Positions 15,452-25,747 are shown, numbered from the stretch's first letter. The stretch: DNA of 29,779 nt from Ramicandelaber brevisporus (GCA_025201865.1 MU602705.1:1-29779), one strand, 5' to 3'. A program made the numbers and translations. The notes: a model not told the origin generated them from the sequence alone.

Positions 15452-18181
15452 TTAGTTCTCGGATGAAATGCCGGCAGCATCCTCCATCAACTTAGCCGCG
15501 AACATTGTGCGAGAAATGACCTTAATCTTCTCGAGGTTGGCATGGATACGCGCCTGCACAATAGCCTCCGCTCTGCGTTTCGCCAGCTTCTCCTTGCGAG
15601 CCTTGGTTGGCCACAGCTTGGCAGTCATCTCGAATGACCAGGTACGGATCACAAACACCTTGACAACGTCAAGCACCATGAAGTAAGCGAGCGAGATTCC
15701 GATAATAGCCCAGCCCCAGCCCCAGCCAATAGCGTGGGTAATGTGTGGAATGCCAAAGATGGACATGAGCATGGCAAAGATTTGGGTACCCAAGATAGCA
15801 ATAGTAAACGTGATCGACGGCAGGTTCTCCCAGAAGAAGCCAGGCAGACGGGTGGAGAAGATGACGAAATGTGGGCAAGAAGAAATGTGCAGATACATGA
15901 CAGTCTCAAGACGCCAGTCGTAACCTTCCTTGCCTTCTTCAATTCCAATGTTCATTGGGAAACCGAACACGTCGCGGGCAATGAAGAAGTGGGCGAAGGA
16001 CATGGCAGTAAGGAAAATAGCAAGGAGGAACGAGAGAGTGATCAGCTGACCGATACGCCACTTGTCTGGACGGCGGGAGATCTGGGCATTGTCGACGGAG
16101 ATGACGAGGGTGGCGGCATCGTTGAGCACAGCAATGAAGATGAGCAGAATTGCACGCATCTGCCACTTGTAGACCATGGTGACAATGAAGAAGAAGATCA
16201 GGAAGTGGATGGTCGAGGTGATACGGTACAGGGCATAGGAACGCATGCGCTGGAAGATGGCACGGGATGTCATGATACCATCACAAATCGTAGACAGACC
16301 AGGAGCAAGCAGCACAATATCGGCAGCAGAGCGGGCAGCATCAGTGCAGCCGTGGACGGCAATACCGACGTTGGCCTTCTTGAGGGCTGGGGCATCGTTG
16401 ACACCATCACCAGTCATACCAACCAAGAGACCCTTGTTCTGCAGAAGCTCGACGACGCGGTACTTGTGCTCTGGGATAACCTGAGCGAAACCATCAGCGT
16501 GCTCACAACGGCGGGCAATCTCCTCCTCGGAAACAGTCTCATCAATCAACTTGTGGGCATCCAAGATGGCGCGTTCCATGCCGAGACGAGCGCAGACTTC
16601 CTTGGCAATGACGAGCTGGTCACCAGTGATCATCTTGACGGTGACACCCATGTCCTGGCAGCGGGCAATGGTCTCAGCAGAGTCTGGACGTGGTGGATCA
16701 AGGAAAGTAACCATACCAATGAGCTCCCACTTCTCCATGGTTGGATCATTGGCAATGGCAACACCAAGACAGCGGAGACCACGGCGAGCAAGACTGTTAA
16801 CAGCGTGAACAGCATCATCAGAGCCACCGCAGAGGCGAATCATGACCTGTGGAGCACCCTTGGCGACCTTGAAGACGGTGCCGTCGTTGGTGTTGGTGAT
16901 GGTGGCCTGAGTCATCTTGGAAGTGGAGTTGAATGGCAGGAAAGAGCTAACCTTGTAGCCTGGCACATTGTGATCTGGAGAATCGCGAACGAGAGGCTGG
17001 TCACGCTTGGCAGCGAAACGGACAGCGGACTCGATTGGGTCGTTGGCACCCTGCTCAGCAGCGAGGTACGAGTAGAGCAGAATCTCCTCCTTGGTGTAAC
17101 CTTCAGTCAACCATGGCTCGTCAAATGTGAGTTCGTTGAGGGTGAGAGTACCGGTCTTGTCAGAGCAGAGGATGGAGACGGACGCCATTTCTTCAACAGC
17201 AGTGAGACGCTTGACGATGACCTGCTTCTTGGCCAGCTGATTGGCACCGACAGCCATGGTGACGGACAAAACGGTTGGGAGACCGACTGGGATGGCAGCA
17301 ACGGTGATGACGAGCACCTTGCGGAGAGCCTCGAGCACCTTGTTCTTACCCCCAGTGGACTTATCCGTGACAAGGAGATAGATGAAGATGATGATGACCA
17401 TGATGACGGTAATGACGACGAGGAAGTTACCGATGGTGTTGACGATCTTCTGGAAGTGACCCTGCTCGTTGGTGATGGAGATCAGGTTAGCAGCGCGACC
17501 AATGTAGGTGTTGACACCAGTCTTGACGACGACACCCAACATCTGACCCTGCTTGACAATCGACGACGAGTATGCAATCTTGCCCTTGCCCTTGGTCTGC
17601 GGCAGAGACTCACCAGTCAGAGCAGACTGATCGATGGACAGGTCGTGCTCAGTGGCTTCACCAGTAACACCAATACCAAGCAATCTCGAGTCGGCTGGGA
17701 TGATGTCACCCAATCGAATAACAATAATGTCACCTGGAACCAGCTCAGCAGAGTCAATCTCGACCAGCTTACCATCACGCCAAGCACGAGACTTGAGCGC
17801 CAGCGTTTGCTTCAGCGCATCCAATGCACTTTCAGCTCGAGCTTCTTCGACGAAACCGATGATGGCATTAACAAAGAGCAGACCCAGGATGATACCAAAG
17901 TTGAGCCAATCCTGGACGACGGCAGATAGAATACAGGCAACCTCAATCAGGAAGGCAATGGAGCCGGTGAAGTACGAGAGGAACTTGAGGAATGGGTTGG
18001 TCTTCTTCTCTGGCAGCTCGTTGCGGCCGAACTGCTCCAAGCGGCGCTGAGCCTCTTCAGTGGTCAAGCCAGTGGTGTGGTCAGTCTGCAGAAGAGCTTC
18101 GAGCTCTGGCGGGATCTTGTCCTCAACTTCCTGGTGCTCGTGATCCTCGAGCTCCACTTCCTTCTTCTCTTTCGAGGACAT
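15452..18181 (-). CDS. Plasma-membrane H+-ATPase (P-type, P3A)
   Basis: This 909-residue P-type ATPase exports protons across the plasma membrane, setting membrane potential and pH gradient for secondary transport. Visible motifs are TGES at 189-192 (actuator), DKTGT with phosphorylated D341, KGAP at 441-444 (nucleotide site), TGD at 519-521, and TGDGVNDAP at 590-598. P3A hallmarks are an Asn in M2 (N105 in LLFVNAIIGF) and an Asp in M6 (D688 in AVLNDAATL), matching the plant-pump proton-site residues. M1-M10 hydrophobic segments are all present. The C-terminal tail after M10 is basic and short and ends ISSEN. It lacks the plant penultimate-Thr 14-3-3 motif. The start is the first ATG. Codons TTA, CTA and TCA are almost absent, suggesting high expression. 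The sequence lies closer to the plant-like than to the yeast Pma1-like pumps. Confidence 0.95.
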   Translation of the reverse strand: MSSKEKKEVELEDHEHQEVEDKIPPELEALLQTDHTTGLTTEEAQRRLEQFGRNELPEKKTNPFLKFLSYFTGSIAFLIEVACILSAVVQDWLNFGIILGLLFVNAIIGFVEEARAESALDALKQTLALKSRAWRDGKLVEIDSAELVPGDIIVIRLGDIIPADSRLLGIGVTGEATEHDLSIDQSALTGESLPQTKGKGKIAYSSSIVKQGQMLGVVVKTGVNTYIGRAANLISITNEQGHFQKIVNTIGNFLVVITVIMVIIIFIYLLVTDKSTGGKNKVLEALRKVLVITVAAIPVGLPTVLSVTMAVGANQLAKKQVIVKRLTAVEEMASVSILCSDKTGTLTLNELTFDEPWLTEGYTKEEILLYSYLAAEQGANDPIESAVRFAAKRDQPLVRDSPDHNVPGYKVSSFLPFNSTSKMTQATITNTNDGTVFKVAKGAPQVMIRLCGGSDDAVHAVNSLARRGLRCLGVAIANDPTMEKWELIGMVTFLDPPRPDSAETIARCQDMGVTVKMITGDQLVIAKEVCARLGMERAILDAHKLIDETVSEEEIARRCEHADGFAQVIPEHKYRVVELLQNKGLLVGMTGDGVNDAPALKKANVGIAVHGCTDAARSAADIVLLAPGLSTICDGIMTSRAIFQRMRSYALYRITSTIHFLIFFFIVTMVYKWQMRAILLIFIAVLNDAATLVISVDNAQISRRPDKWRIGQLITLSFLLAIFLTAMSFAHFFIARDVFGFPMNIGIEEGKEGYDWRLETVMYLHISSCPHFVIFSTRLPGFFWENLPSITFTIAILGTQIFAMLMSIFGIPHITHAIGWGWGWAIIGISLAYFMVLDVVKVFVIRTWSFEMTAKLWPTKARKEKLAKRRAEAIVQARIHANLEKIKVISRTMFAAKLMEDAAGISSEN

Positions 18182-18241
18182 CGCTTATCGTCGCAGTTGC
18201 AGTTGCAGTTACAGCTGTGGTTGTACTCTGTTAAAGGCTGG

Positions 18242-19349
18242 CTGTGATGAGAGGCAAACAACAGCAACAATAACAATAACAGTAGAAGTAATAAAAAACA
18301 GCGGTCACAACAAGAAGATCAAAGCAAGAGAATTGGTCAGTATCGAGTGCTCCGCTTGTTGGTGCCAATTGGAATCGACGAAATAATTGGTGCTGCGTCT
18401 CGTGACTTGGTTCCAGCTGAACGGGCCAAGCTCGCAGGAAAGTGGAGAAAGAAGAGTAATAACAAAGTGGGTATGCACAGGAAAAACAACACACCGGTGG
18501 AAGGCAGGGAGGGAGGAAGTAAGGGGCAGTGGGTGCGTGGAGTAAGAGTAAGAGTAGCAAAGGGAGTAGTGAGCTACACACAGAAAAACCGAAAGGAGGA
18601 AGGAGCACTGGAAGTTGCCACTGCCGATTTCAAGTAGTGCAAATCGAATATTCGAAGTGTCTCAGCCCAAGTCAGGTCAAGCCAAGTAAAACAAGAGCTC
18701 CCAAAGTATGAAAGGACCAGAGATTACGCTGTAGTGACGTGCTCAGACTGGTTCAGACGTTCTCGGACTGGCTCGTATACGCGTACCCTTTGACTTTTTA
18801 TTTTGCTGCTCTCGATACTGCTGTTGCTACTGTTGGTGGTACTGCTGTCGATAAGAGAAAAAGGGAGACTGACTGGCTGGCTGGTCGGTTGGCTGTCTGG
18901 TTGGTTGGTTGGTTGACTGGAGAAGAGCCTTCGACTGCGTCTTTTCGTGATACCGCTGCCGTCGATGCGGGCTGTTGTTGTTTTGTTGGAGAGTGTCGTA
19001 TTGGAGAGAGTAGTGGAGGTGGAGTGATATCGGCGAGAGAAGGCAAAGGTGTCAGAATAAAGAAAGGAAGAAAGAAAGAGAAACAATCTAATGGAGGACA
19101 GCGAGAAAACGCGCGAGGATTACGCCGAGCTGCTGATAGTAGAACAAAAGGAGGTCGTTCGAAGGCAAGTTGTGGGAGCGAGGGAAAAAATCAAAATGCA
19201 AAAAGGGCAACACTAGGAACGTCAAATATGAAACCTCAATGTACCAAAACGAAGAAGAATAAAAAAAACAACAACAACAACGAACAGTGCGTCCTTTTCG
19301 TTATGTCTTTTCGTTTTCTTTTCCTTTTTCAATGGAGGCATGTACTTAC
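18242..19349 (-). other. Candidate long 5'-leader intron of the H+-ATPase gene
   Basis: On the minus strand, GTAAGTACATG beginning at 19349 is a strong donor. A pyrimidine-rich run ending in CATCACAG at 18242 is a strong acceptor, 60 bases before the ATG. The implied 1.1-kb leader intron has no coding content. The pairing of these two sites is inference. Confidence 0.3.
18899..18915 (+). repeat. GGTT tetranucleotide repeat
   Basis: Four GGTT copies occur inside a broader GGCT/GGTT-rich run at about 18870-18920. Confidence 0.7.
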
Positions 19350-19972
19350 TTTTGAACTGGAGAATGCTAGGTTCTTGTTATAAACACCAAGCGGGCTATT
19401 TGATATGGAGAGAATGAGAATGAAGAACAAGCAGTGTATGTTGTGCTTGAATGTCAGTATTAATGTGAGTGGAGAGAGATAGAGAGATATGAGTAGCAGT
19501 AAGGGAAAGAGTGAGCTGGCAACCACGAAAAAGCCAACCTGACTGCCTTTTAGGATAGTGATAGTGATAGTGGTGATGATGAGGATGATGTAGTTGATGA
19601 TAAATGGAACGCTATATTTTCGAAGGAAAGGGCTGATACAGAAAGCGTGACTTGATGAGATGGGACGAGATGAGATTTGATGAGTTGTGATGCAGGTGCG
19701 TGGAAACTATGGAAGGATTGCAACCTTCGATTACGATATTGCGTGCGTATGTGTGAGTAGGTGGGTGGAGACAACTTGCGACAGGGAATGATTACTCTAT
19801 AGATTTGAATTGAAAGGAGTAAGGAGGGAGGCTGTTGCTGTTGCTGTGAGTAAAAAAAAGAAAAGCGCGAGTCGATTCAATGTTCGATAATAAAAAAAAT
19901 TTGGGGAGACTGGGGGAGGACGAAGACGAAAGAAAGAAAAAACTGTGTGTGGGAAGGGGGAGGTTGGTGGAT

Positions 19973-20006
19973 GCGTGTGTGTGTGTGTGTGTGTGTGCGT
20001 GTGTGT
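19973..20006 (+). repeat. GT dinucleotide microsatellite
   Basis: This is a GT array of about 15 units with one or two C interruptions, inside the G-rich intergenic block. Confidence 0.9.
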
Positions 20007-20767
20007 ACGAGTGAATGGTCAACGAGCCCGAGTACGGTGGTGTTGGATGGAGTGGGATGGTGGCTCAGCAACTGGGGGAGAGAGAAAGAATAAGACTGAC
20101 TGTTGCAGTTCGTACACGAGAGCAACTGCTTTGTTGAGATTTGGAGGACTGGGGAGGATAATCAACGTAAAGGCAATGAAAGTCAAGAGTGGCAACAGGA
20201 AAGCTGACACTGGTTGTTGTGTTGGATGTTGGATGGAAGGTACGGAAAGGGGAGAGGAGGAGGAGATGGTGGCAGTGACGATGGTGGTTACAATGATGGT
20301 GGTTGTAACAATGGTGGCTGTGGTGGCGACAGCCAGATAAGCGTGGTTGAGCAGACAGTGAAGAAAGCTATGAAGAGTGATCAGAATGACGAAGGTTCAA
20401 TGAATGTTCGATCGGCTTTGTGGTTTGACGTACTCTTTTGGCGCGGTGTAATGCGGCTACTAAACTAATTTTATGAATGAATGAGTGGTGGAGGTGTTAT
20501 GTACGATGTGCGTGTGTATGAATCTATGTATGCGTGAAAGGAAAAAAGGAAGTGGATAGAAGACTGGCACAAGTATTGCTGTAAAAGTAATGGTGGATTG
20601 TGCGCGCACAACAGACGAGGCTATTTGTATGCGCTGATGGTGGCAGCACAACTGGTGGAATGGTCAGAGAACAAAATTTTACACGCGGGTGTGTGTGAAT
20701 AGACCAAGAGAGAAAGAGAGAGAGAGACATACACACACAGTGAGAGTGAAGGTCACGACAGCTACAG

Positions 20768-20770
<3 letters not shown>

Positions 20771-20847
<77 letters not shown>
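20771..20847 (+). repeat. (CAA)n trinucleotide microsatellite, about 25 copies
   Basis: A pure CAA array of roughly 25 units is flanked by AGAGAG-rich DNA on the left and GCGAGAGCGAGAGC on the right. It is intergenic. A frame reading it as poly-Thr has no other protein-like character. Confidence 0.95.
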
Positions 20848-21290
20848 GCGAGAGCGAGAGCAAAAGAAGCCTCAGAGACGTACCACGAGGCCCTCGCCCG
20901 ATCAAAAAACATGGATACGAACTTCGGCAGGTCGTAAACTGTTGTCGCCGCGGCTAGCAGTCACACCTACACTCTCTAATTAACAGCCCCCTCTCCCACT
21001 CCCCACTCCCAATTGGCCGTTCGTTCCAATAGTACTGACTGACTGCGACATTACCGATGCTCTCAACCTTGCACCTGCGTGATTGGCTGGTTGGGAAGTT
21101 ACACTCGAGTTCAGCCAAAATGTGGAGAGTGTGTCAGAAGAGCTGCCAAGGCAACTCGGGGAACTCAAATTCGTATCCTTTAGCCCTCGCCCCCCAAGAA
21201 GTCACAATCGCTTCGTGACTACATTCACTGTCTGCAATCAGCGGAAACCCACGCAGTCGTACTGACAAAAAACAACAACAAAGGGCGAAC

Positions 21291-21431
21291 ATGTCAAACG
21301 AGGATACCGGAATGACATCCTTCCTTGTCACAAAGAATCTGCCTTGGCATGGACTGTCAAATTGGATTGGTTTTCTGGTTGAGATTAATCCGCGTGTGAC
21401 AGAGGAGCGGTGTAACTACTATGTCATGTAA
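21291..21431 (+). CDS. Hypothetical 46-codon ORF
   Basis: An ATG at 21291, preceded by the A/C-rich context AACAACAAAGGGCGAAC, opens a 46-residue frame beginning MSNEDTGMTSFLVTKNLPW and ending YYVM before TAA. The composition is protein-like and not low-complexity, unlike surrounding frames. It has no recognisable family, signal peptide or membrane segment. It could be a small protein, a first exon, or chance. Confidence 0.15.
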   Translation: MSNEDTGMTSFLVTKNLPWHGLSNWIGFLVEINPRVTEERCNYYVM

Positions 21432-21985
21432 TGTCACGTTGTGCTGTGCTATGCCGTGCCAAGCCAAATGATGCCATAAACCCGGTCAAATGGTCGGAAA
21501 GTATCCGGCTTAATCATTTTGGTGCACCGATACACGCGAGATGTTTCCGCTTCTTGATCTGTGCGCTGATGCGCGATGCCAAGGCGAAATGTCTGCCGTA
21601 GTTGTTTCGCGTCCGTCTCGGAAATGAGTCGGCATGCACCTGGGGCTTAATGCTCTTGCTTTCAAATGATGGAAGTGAGTTAAAATGATTAAACTCGAGG
21701 AACAAGTAAACACAGATCAAGTTCAGTGCACTTAGATCGTGAATTGGTTGTTTGCTGTGAGTATTTCTGCCGAGGTTGCAGCAGCAGAAGCAGCAACTTC
21801 AATTCTAGTTAATCACTGGAGTAAAAAAATGTGACTTAACAAAACAAAAAAAGAGTAAACAAATTAAACAGTGAAAGAATGAGAGAGTGGAAGAGTCTTA
21901 TAAAAATAAAGAATAACTAATGAGTGTGTGAGTAAAGAGCCAGAGCCAGAGTGCTGGATGTGAGTAAAATTGAGAGTGAGTTAAA

Positions 21986-24900
21986 TTATAATGCAGCATG
22001 CTTTGGCGCCTTTGACGCCTTTGATGCCTTTGATGGATTGCCGTCAGTATCAAACTGAATGGCAGGAGCAGGCTTACCATGAGCTCTGAATCGATACATG
22101 CAGGTATACTTTTCATTGCCATGATTTGATAGTATTCTAATCTGTAAGCTTGCAATTGGGAAATATGGTGGCAATTTGTGATCCTTGGCTACATCCTTTG
22201 GCAATGGAGCGATTTTGAGCTGCTCAAGTGCCTGTGCATTGACTATGAATGACTGAGCTGGATTTTCCACATCTACCTTATAAGCGTAACGAGCCAATAG
22301 TACTGATTTAGACGGTGGATTGCGGCTGGCAGGAACGCCGAGCTCATTTAGCAGATTTAGATAATGGCTGACATATTTTACATCCACTATGCCATGAACT
22401 TCAATATCCTTGATGGCAGACTGAGCAACTGTAGAGGCTGATTCAGGAGAGATGTTTGCAGGATATGCGTGGTGCACTGTAAATGCTTCGAGTACAACAG
22501 ATTGAGCAAATTTAAGAGTGACTTGTCCATTTGAACCATGAATTGGCCAGCATAAACCAGGAGCAACGTCTGGCTGGATAACAATAGAAGGAGGGTTTCC
22601 AAATAGAGTGCCCAGTGGGAATCCAAAGTGAGAAGTCATTACATTAACAAACGAGCCAAACCAAGTTGAGGGTGTTGGAGGCACTGCATACGTACTCGAT
22701 GTATACTTGTCTACAATTCTGCCTCCGCTACTTTCAAGTGCATAGTCTACGGATGCCAGCCATGGATTGCTATCCGACTCCTTGTTGCCACCACTGCTGC
22801 TATATCTGTTGCTATTGCTATTGCTTGGTGTGTTTTTACGAAGTGCATCTGACATTTCCCGCTGATTTGTTAATAATCCATGCAACGATGATGTTAGCGA
22901 TCTTTGCTGTTTCTCAATATCCACAATACGCGACTCCATCAGATCCACCGAGGTTAAAGCCAGCTCAATGCTTCTTCTGATTTCACTTGTAGCTTGATCC
23001 CATTCATCATTTGAACTTGATGCATCATCAATCAATTGAGCCAGTCGCTTGACTTCTGTGCGTAATTCTATAATTCTTCGAGAATGCTCCTCAGTTGCTG
23101 ATTTAATTCGCTCATGAACAACAATGTCGTCTCCATCGAGATTTAACGTGCCATTGCCTGATTTACCGCTGGATATGTTCAAATCACCAATTTCTGCCCG
23201 CAGTTCATCATATTGTCCAATGAGTGACTTAGTAACCGATGATAACTGTGAGAGAATAGTGTCATGTTCAGCCAGTCGACTACGCAATGTGTCTGCAATG
23301 CTTTGGTTAATGACTGGTGCATTCGTTGATGGTGTCTCTGGTGTAGTTGCTGCTGCTGTTGACTGTTCTGCTTGATTCTGCGATGGAGGTTGCGGCTTCA
23401 CTGGAGACTCCGGCATTGATGGCAATGAAATACCAGAGATTGCAGACGGCACTTTGACTGTAACAAAATTCCAGGCTGAAGATGCAACGTAGCCGGGCAG
23501 AGCAACAACTGGTCCAACTGTGGCATCATAGATTGTCTGGCGCTGCTTGAATCCAACTACAGAGACTCCAAAGAGTGCCACAAACAAGAGCAATCTAGAT
23601 AGATTGACACTGCTGATGCTGCGCTTAGCCTTATTCAGGGATGATGACAGTCGAGACACGGCAGTATCACCGTCAGATACAAACAGATGCATTATGCGAA
23701 GGAATATTGGAGTTATAACCAACCCAACGACAATATTATAAGTTGCACGCAGAACGACAGACAGTAAACCGTATAGAATCCAGATTGTCATATACAGGGC
23801 AAATGTAAATTTGGAAACAACTCCACGCGAGAGTTGGCCAATCCACTGTTGGAAATATCCAGGAGCCGACTGTCCGCTGGCTAAACTTTGAGCGTAATTT
23901 ACATCTGCATCATCCAAAATGTATGGATAGTTGGGATTATGCACGCCTGAGCCAGAAGTTGATTTTCTACGAGAGCGTATACGTCCGCCACTTTGGCTGC
24001 TGTAGGATTTAAACTCAAGAACATCATTTTCGTTATCTTCATTAAACCAGCTCTCACTTTCCATATTATGAGCCGCAGAGTGAATGTATGCGTTTGAATT
24101 CACCCCGTCTGTTGATATTAGCAAGTCTGATGGCTGCATACCAGATGATCTCCGTATATTGTCACCGCCTTCTTCAGCGGATGTTGCACCATCCACTGCA
24201 CCAACGTTGTTATTGCTCATATGAGGAGGAGGCACTTCATCGCCAGTCAATCCTCTTTCTCGCATAGTCTGCATTCTCTTTATTCCACCAACCACGCCAC
24301 CACCAGTGTATGCGCCAATAGAATGAGTTGGTGCAAATGTTTTATAGTTAAACAAATCTCTATTAACCACTTCCGGCTCTGCTGAATCTCCAAATCTCTT
24401 TGGTGTTTTCAACTTTGGTCTCAAAAGATATCTATTTGCCACTAAATACCCATCCTCTTCATACTTTCCATCGCGGATGATTTGATACTCTTCTTCTTCA
24501 TGCTGTCGTTCATACTCATGCTCTCCTTCTCTGTTATGAGCATCTTCAGTGTCAGACATATGATAACTACGGGATGGTTGATCAATTGCATCTCTCGCAC
24601 TTCTCTGAGTAATTGCATTCATTGCTGCTGTAACTGTGCCTGCAATTCCAGTCCGTATTGAGTGCAATTTGACTCCAGGTTGTTGCTGCTTTCTAACCCA
24701 GCTCGGCGTGTAATTCCATACCGGCGACCATGACCGTGGCATATACCCATCATCTGCTGCTACTGCCGACGCATCGGCTAACGAGTGAGGTTGATTCGCA
24801 TTGCTATTCTGCTGCTGTTGTTGTTGATGATGATGATGATGCTGTTGATGGTGATTGTTAATAGTAGCCTGCTCTCTCAATGTTGGTTTGCGGGCAGTTG

Positions 24901-25135
24901 CCTTAGCAGCTGTCGCACTCGCATTCATTGCTGCTGTAGTGGCAGTAGTTGTTGTTGTTGCTGTTGCTGTTGTTGCAGCTGTTGTTGTATGCGCATTTGA
25001 AGCCAAGCTGCGTACAAAGCTGTTGGTTGGTTTCTGAGTCTTTCCACTTCCATTCTGAGGTGAGAATAACGACTCGCCTCCTCCACCATTCGCCTTACTC
25101 AAATTAGGATACAATGTTGTTGAAGTGTTTGCCAT
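21986..25135 (-). CDS. SUN-domain inner nuclear membrane protein
   Basis: This 1049-residue protein fits a LINC-complex SUN protein, which sits in the inner nuclear membrane and binds KASH partners across the perinuclear space to link nucleus and cytoskeleton. The long N-terminal nucleoplasmic part is polar, with Thr/Ala-rich (51-80) and His/Gln-rich (94-109) tracts. Hydrophobic segments lie at about 443-481 and 512-529. Helical coiled-coil sequence covers about 612-768. The SUN domain spans about 797-1022, starting YALESSGGRIVDKYTS, with LCWPIHGSNG at 861-870 and ending YTCMYRFRAHGKPA, all family hallmarks. The start at 25135 is the first ATG in frame, but the frame remains open far upstream, so the true N terminus may be longer. 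A Lys/Ala-rich tail follows the SUN domain. Confidence 0.9.
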   Translation of the reverse strand: MANTSTTLYPNLSKANGGGGESLFSPQNGSGKTQKPTNSFVRSLASNAHTTTAATTATATTTTTATTAAMNASATAAKATARKPTLREQATINNHHQQHHHHHQQQQQQNSNANQPHSLADASAVAADDGYMPRSWSPVWNYTPSWVRKQQQPGVKLHSIRTGIAGTVTAAMNAITQRSARDAIDQPSRSYHMSDTEDAHNREGEHEYERQHEEEEYQIIRDGKYEEDGYLVANRYLLRPKLKTPKRFGDSAEPEVVNRDLFNYKTFAPTHSIGAYTGGGVVGGIKRMQTMRERGLTGDEVPPPHMSNNNVGAVDGATSAEEGGDNIRRSSGMQPSDLLISTDGVNSNAYIHSAAHNMESESWFNEDNENDVLEFKSYSSQSGGRIRSRRKSTSGSGVHNPNYPYILDDADVNYAQSLASGQSAPGYFQQWIGQLSRGVVSKFTFALYMTIWILYGLLSVVLRATYNIVVGLVITPIFLRIMHLFVSDGDTAVSRLSSSLNKAKRSISSVNLSRLLLFVALFGVSVVGFKQRQTIYDATVGPVVALPGYVASSAWNFVTVKVPSAISGISLPSMPESPVKPQPPSQNQAEQSTAAATTPETPSTNAPVINQSIADTLRSRLAEHDTILSQLSSVTKSLIGQYDELRAEIGDLNISSGKSGNGTLNLDGDDIVVHERIKSATEEHSRRIIELRTEVKRLAQLIDDASSSNDEWDQATSEIRRSIELALTSVDLMESRIVDIEKQQRSLTSSLHGLLTNQREMSDALRKNTPSNSNSNRYSSSGGNKESDSNPWLASVDYALESSGGRIVDKYTSSTYAVPPTPSTWFGSFVNVMTSHFGFPLGTLFGNPPSIVIQPDVAPGLCWPIHGSNGQVTLKFAQSVVLEAFTVHHAYPANISPESASTVAQSAIKDIEVHGIVDVKYVSHYLNLLNELGVPASRNPPSKSVLLARYAYKVDVENPAQSFIVNAQALEQLKIAPLPKDVAKDHKLPPYFPIASLQIRILSNHGNEKYTCMYRFRAHGKPAPAIQFDTDGNPSKASKASKAPKHAAL

Positions 25136-25747
25136 TGCAAATGTACCAGTATTCTTCTGTTGATATTGATGGTGTTGTTGATATGGATGTTGATGATGAT
25201 AATGTTGGTGTTGCTGCTGTTGATGATAAGGTGAGGTTTCTTTAATCTGAGTTGGTCGCAGTAATGATGAGCCTTGAGGCGGGGTTGCACTGGTAAAGCC
25301 AGCAGTTGCAAAAGCTGTGGCAATGTTTACTGATGTGTTTGGTAATGGTCCACCTGAAACTCTCTTTCCAGCAGCTCCTCCAGCTCTTCTTTTGCGAACA
25401 GTTAATGAGTTATTACCACTGCCACCAGCACCGCCGCCACCACTACTAGCAGGTGTGTAGTATGTTTCCCCTTCTTCCTCCCCGGCTTCGCTTTCAAAAT
25501 GAGTTAAAGCTGGAGTGAAGAAAGTTGGACGGCGCGAAGGAGTCTGTGCTGGCAGATGAGTCTTACTCGATCGAGCTGGTGTTGCTGCTGGTGCTGCCGG
25601 TGTTGCTGTTGGTGCTGCCGGTGTTGCTATCGGAATCGTGTTGTTTGTCGCCGTTGTTGCTACTGTTGTTTTGCAATAGAAAATAAAGAAAAATAAGATT
25701 GAAATTCGAGGATGAAACCACGAGAGAAATGGCTTCGCACTGTTTGT
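25136..25747 (-). other. Open, protein-like extension upstream of the SUN start
   Basis: The SUN reading frame continues without a stop for 204 codons above its ATG, to an in-frame TAA at 25750-25748. No ATG occurs in it. Translation gives protein-like sequence: a His/Gln/Tyr tract next to the start, a basic cluster RKRRAGGAAGKR (25361-25396) that could be a nuclear localisation signal, an acidic stretch with EEEGE, and Ala/Pro/Thr repeats. On the minus strand a T-rich tract with CAACAG at 25668-25663 could be a splice acceptor. An upstream first exon carrying the ATG is therefore likely, but I could not find it with a matching phase. The alternative is a long leader. Confidence 0.5.

Larger units (their letters stand above)
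18182..21985. other. 3.8-kb intergenic block upstream of the H+-ATPase gene
   Basis: No convincing protein gene is seen. Open frames in this block are low-complexity, mostly lack ATG starts, and show no conserved motif. The plus strand is G- and A-rich over about 18.4-20.9 kb, so the H+-ATPase sense strand is pyrimidine-rich. Microsatellites include GGTT, GT and CAA arrays. The part nearest 18181 should hold the H+-ATPase promoter and leader. The part near 21985 is the 3' flank of the SUN gene. Confidence 0.5.

Noticed and set aside
15734-17929. 731-codon open frame antisense to the H+-ATPase
   Set aside because: It is in the same codon register as the ATPase and is open only because that gene avoids TTA, CTA and TCA. 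The translation is Asp/Gly/Val-rich with no known domain.
18739-19383. 214-codon plus-strand frame in the intergenic block
   Set aside because: It starts at GTG rather than ATG, spans GGTT and A-rich repeats, has no domain, and falls in G/A-rich DNA like its non-coding surroundings.
20689-20937. Frame with a 25-residue Thr run
   Set aside because: It is simply the CAA microsatellite plus flanking AGAG/CACA repeats read in one frame.
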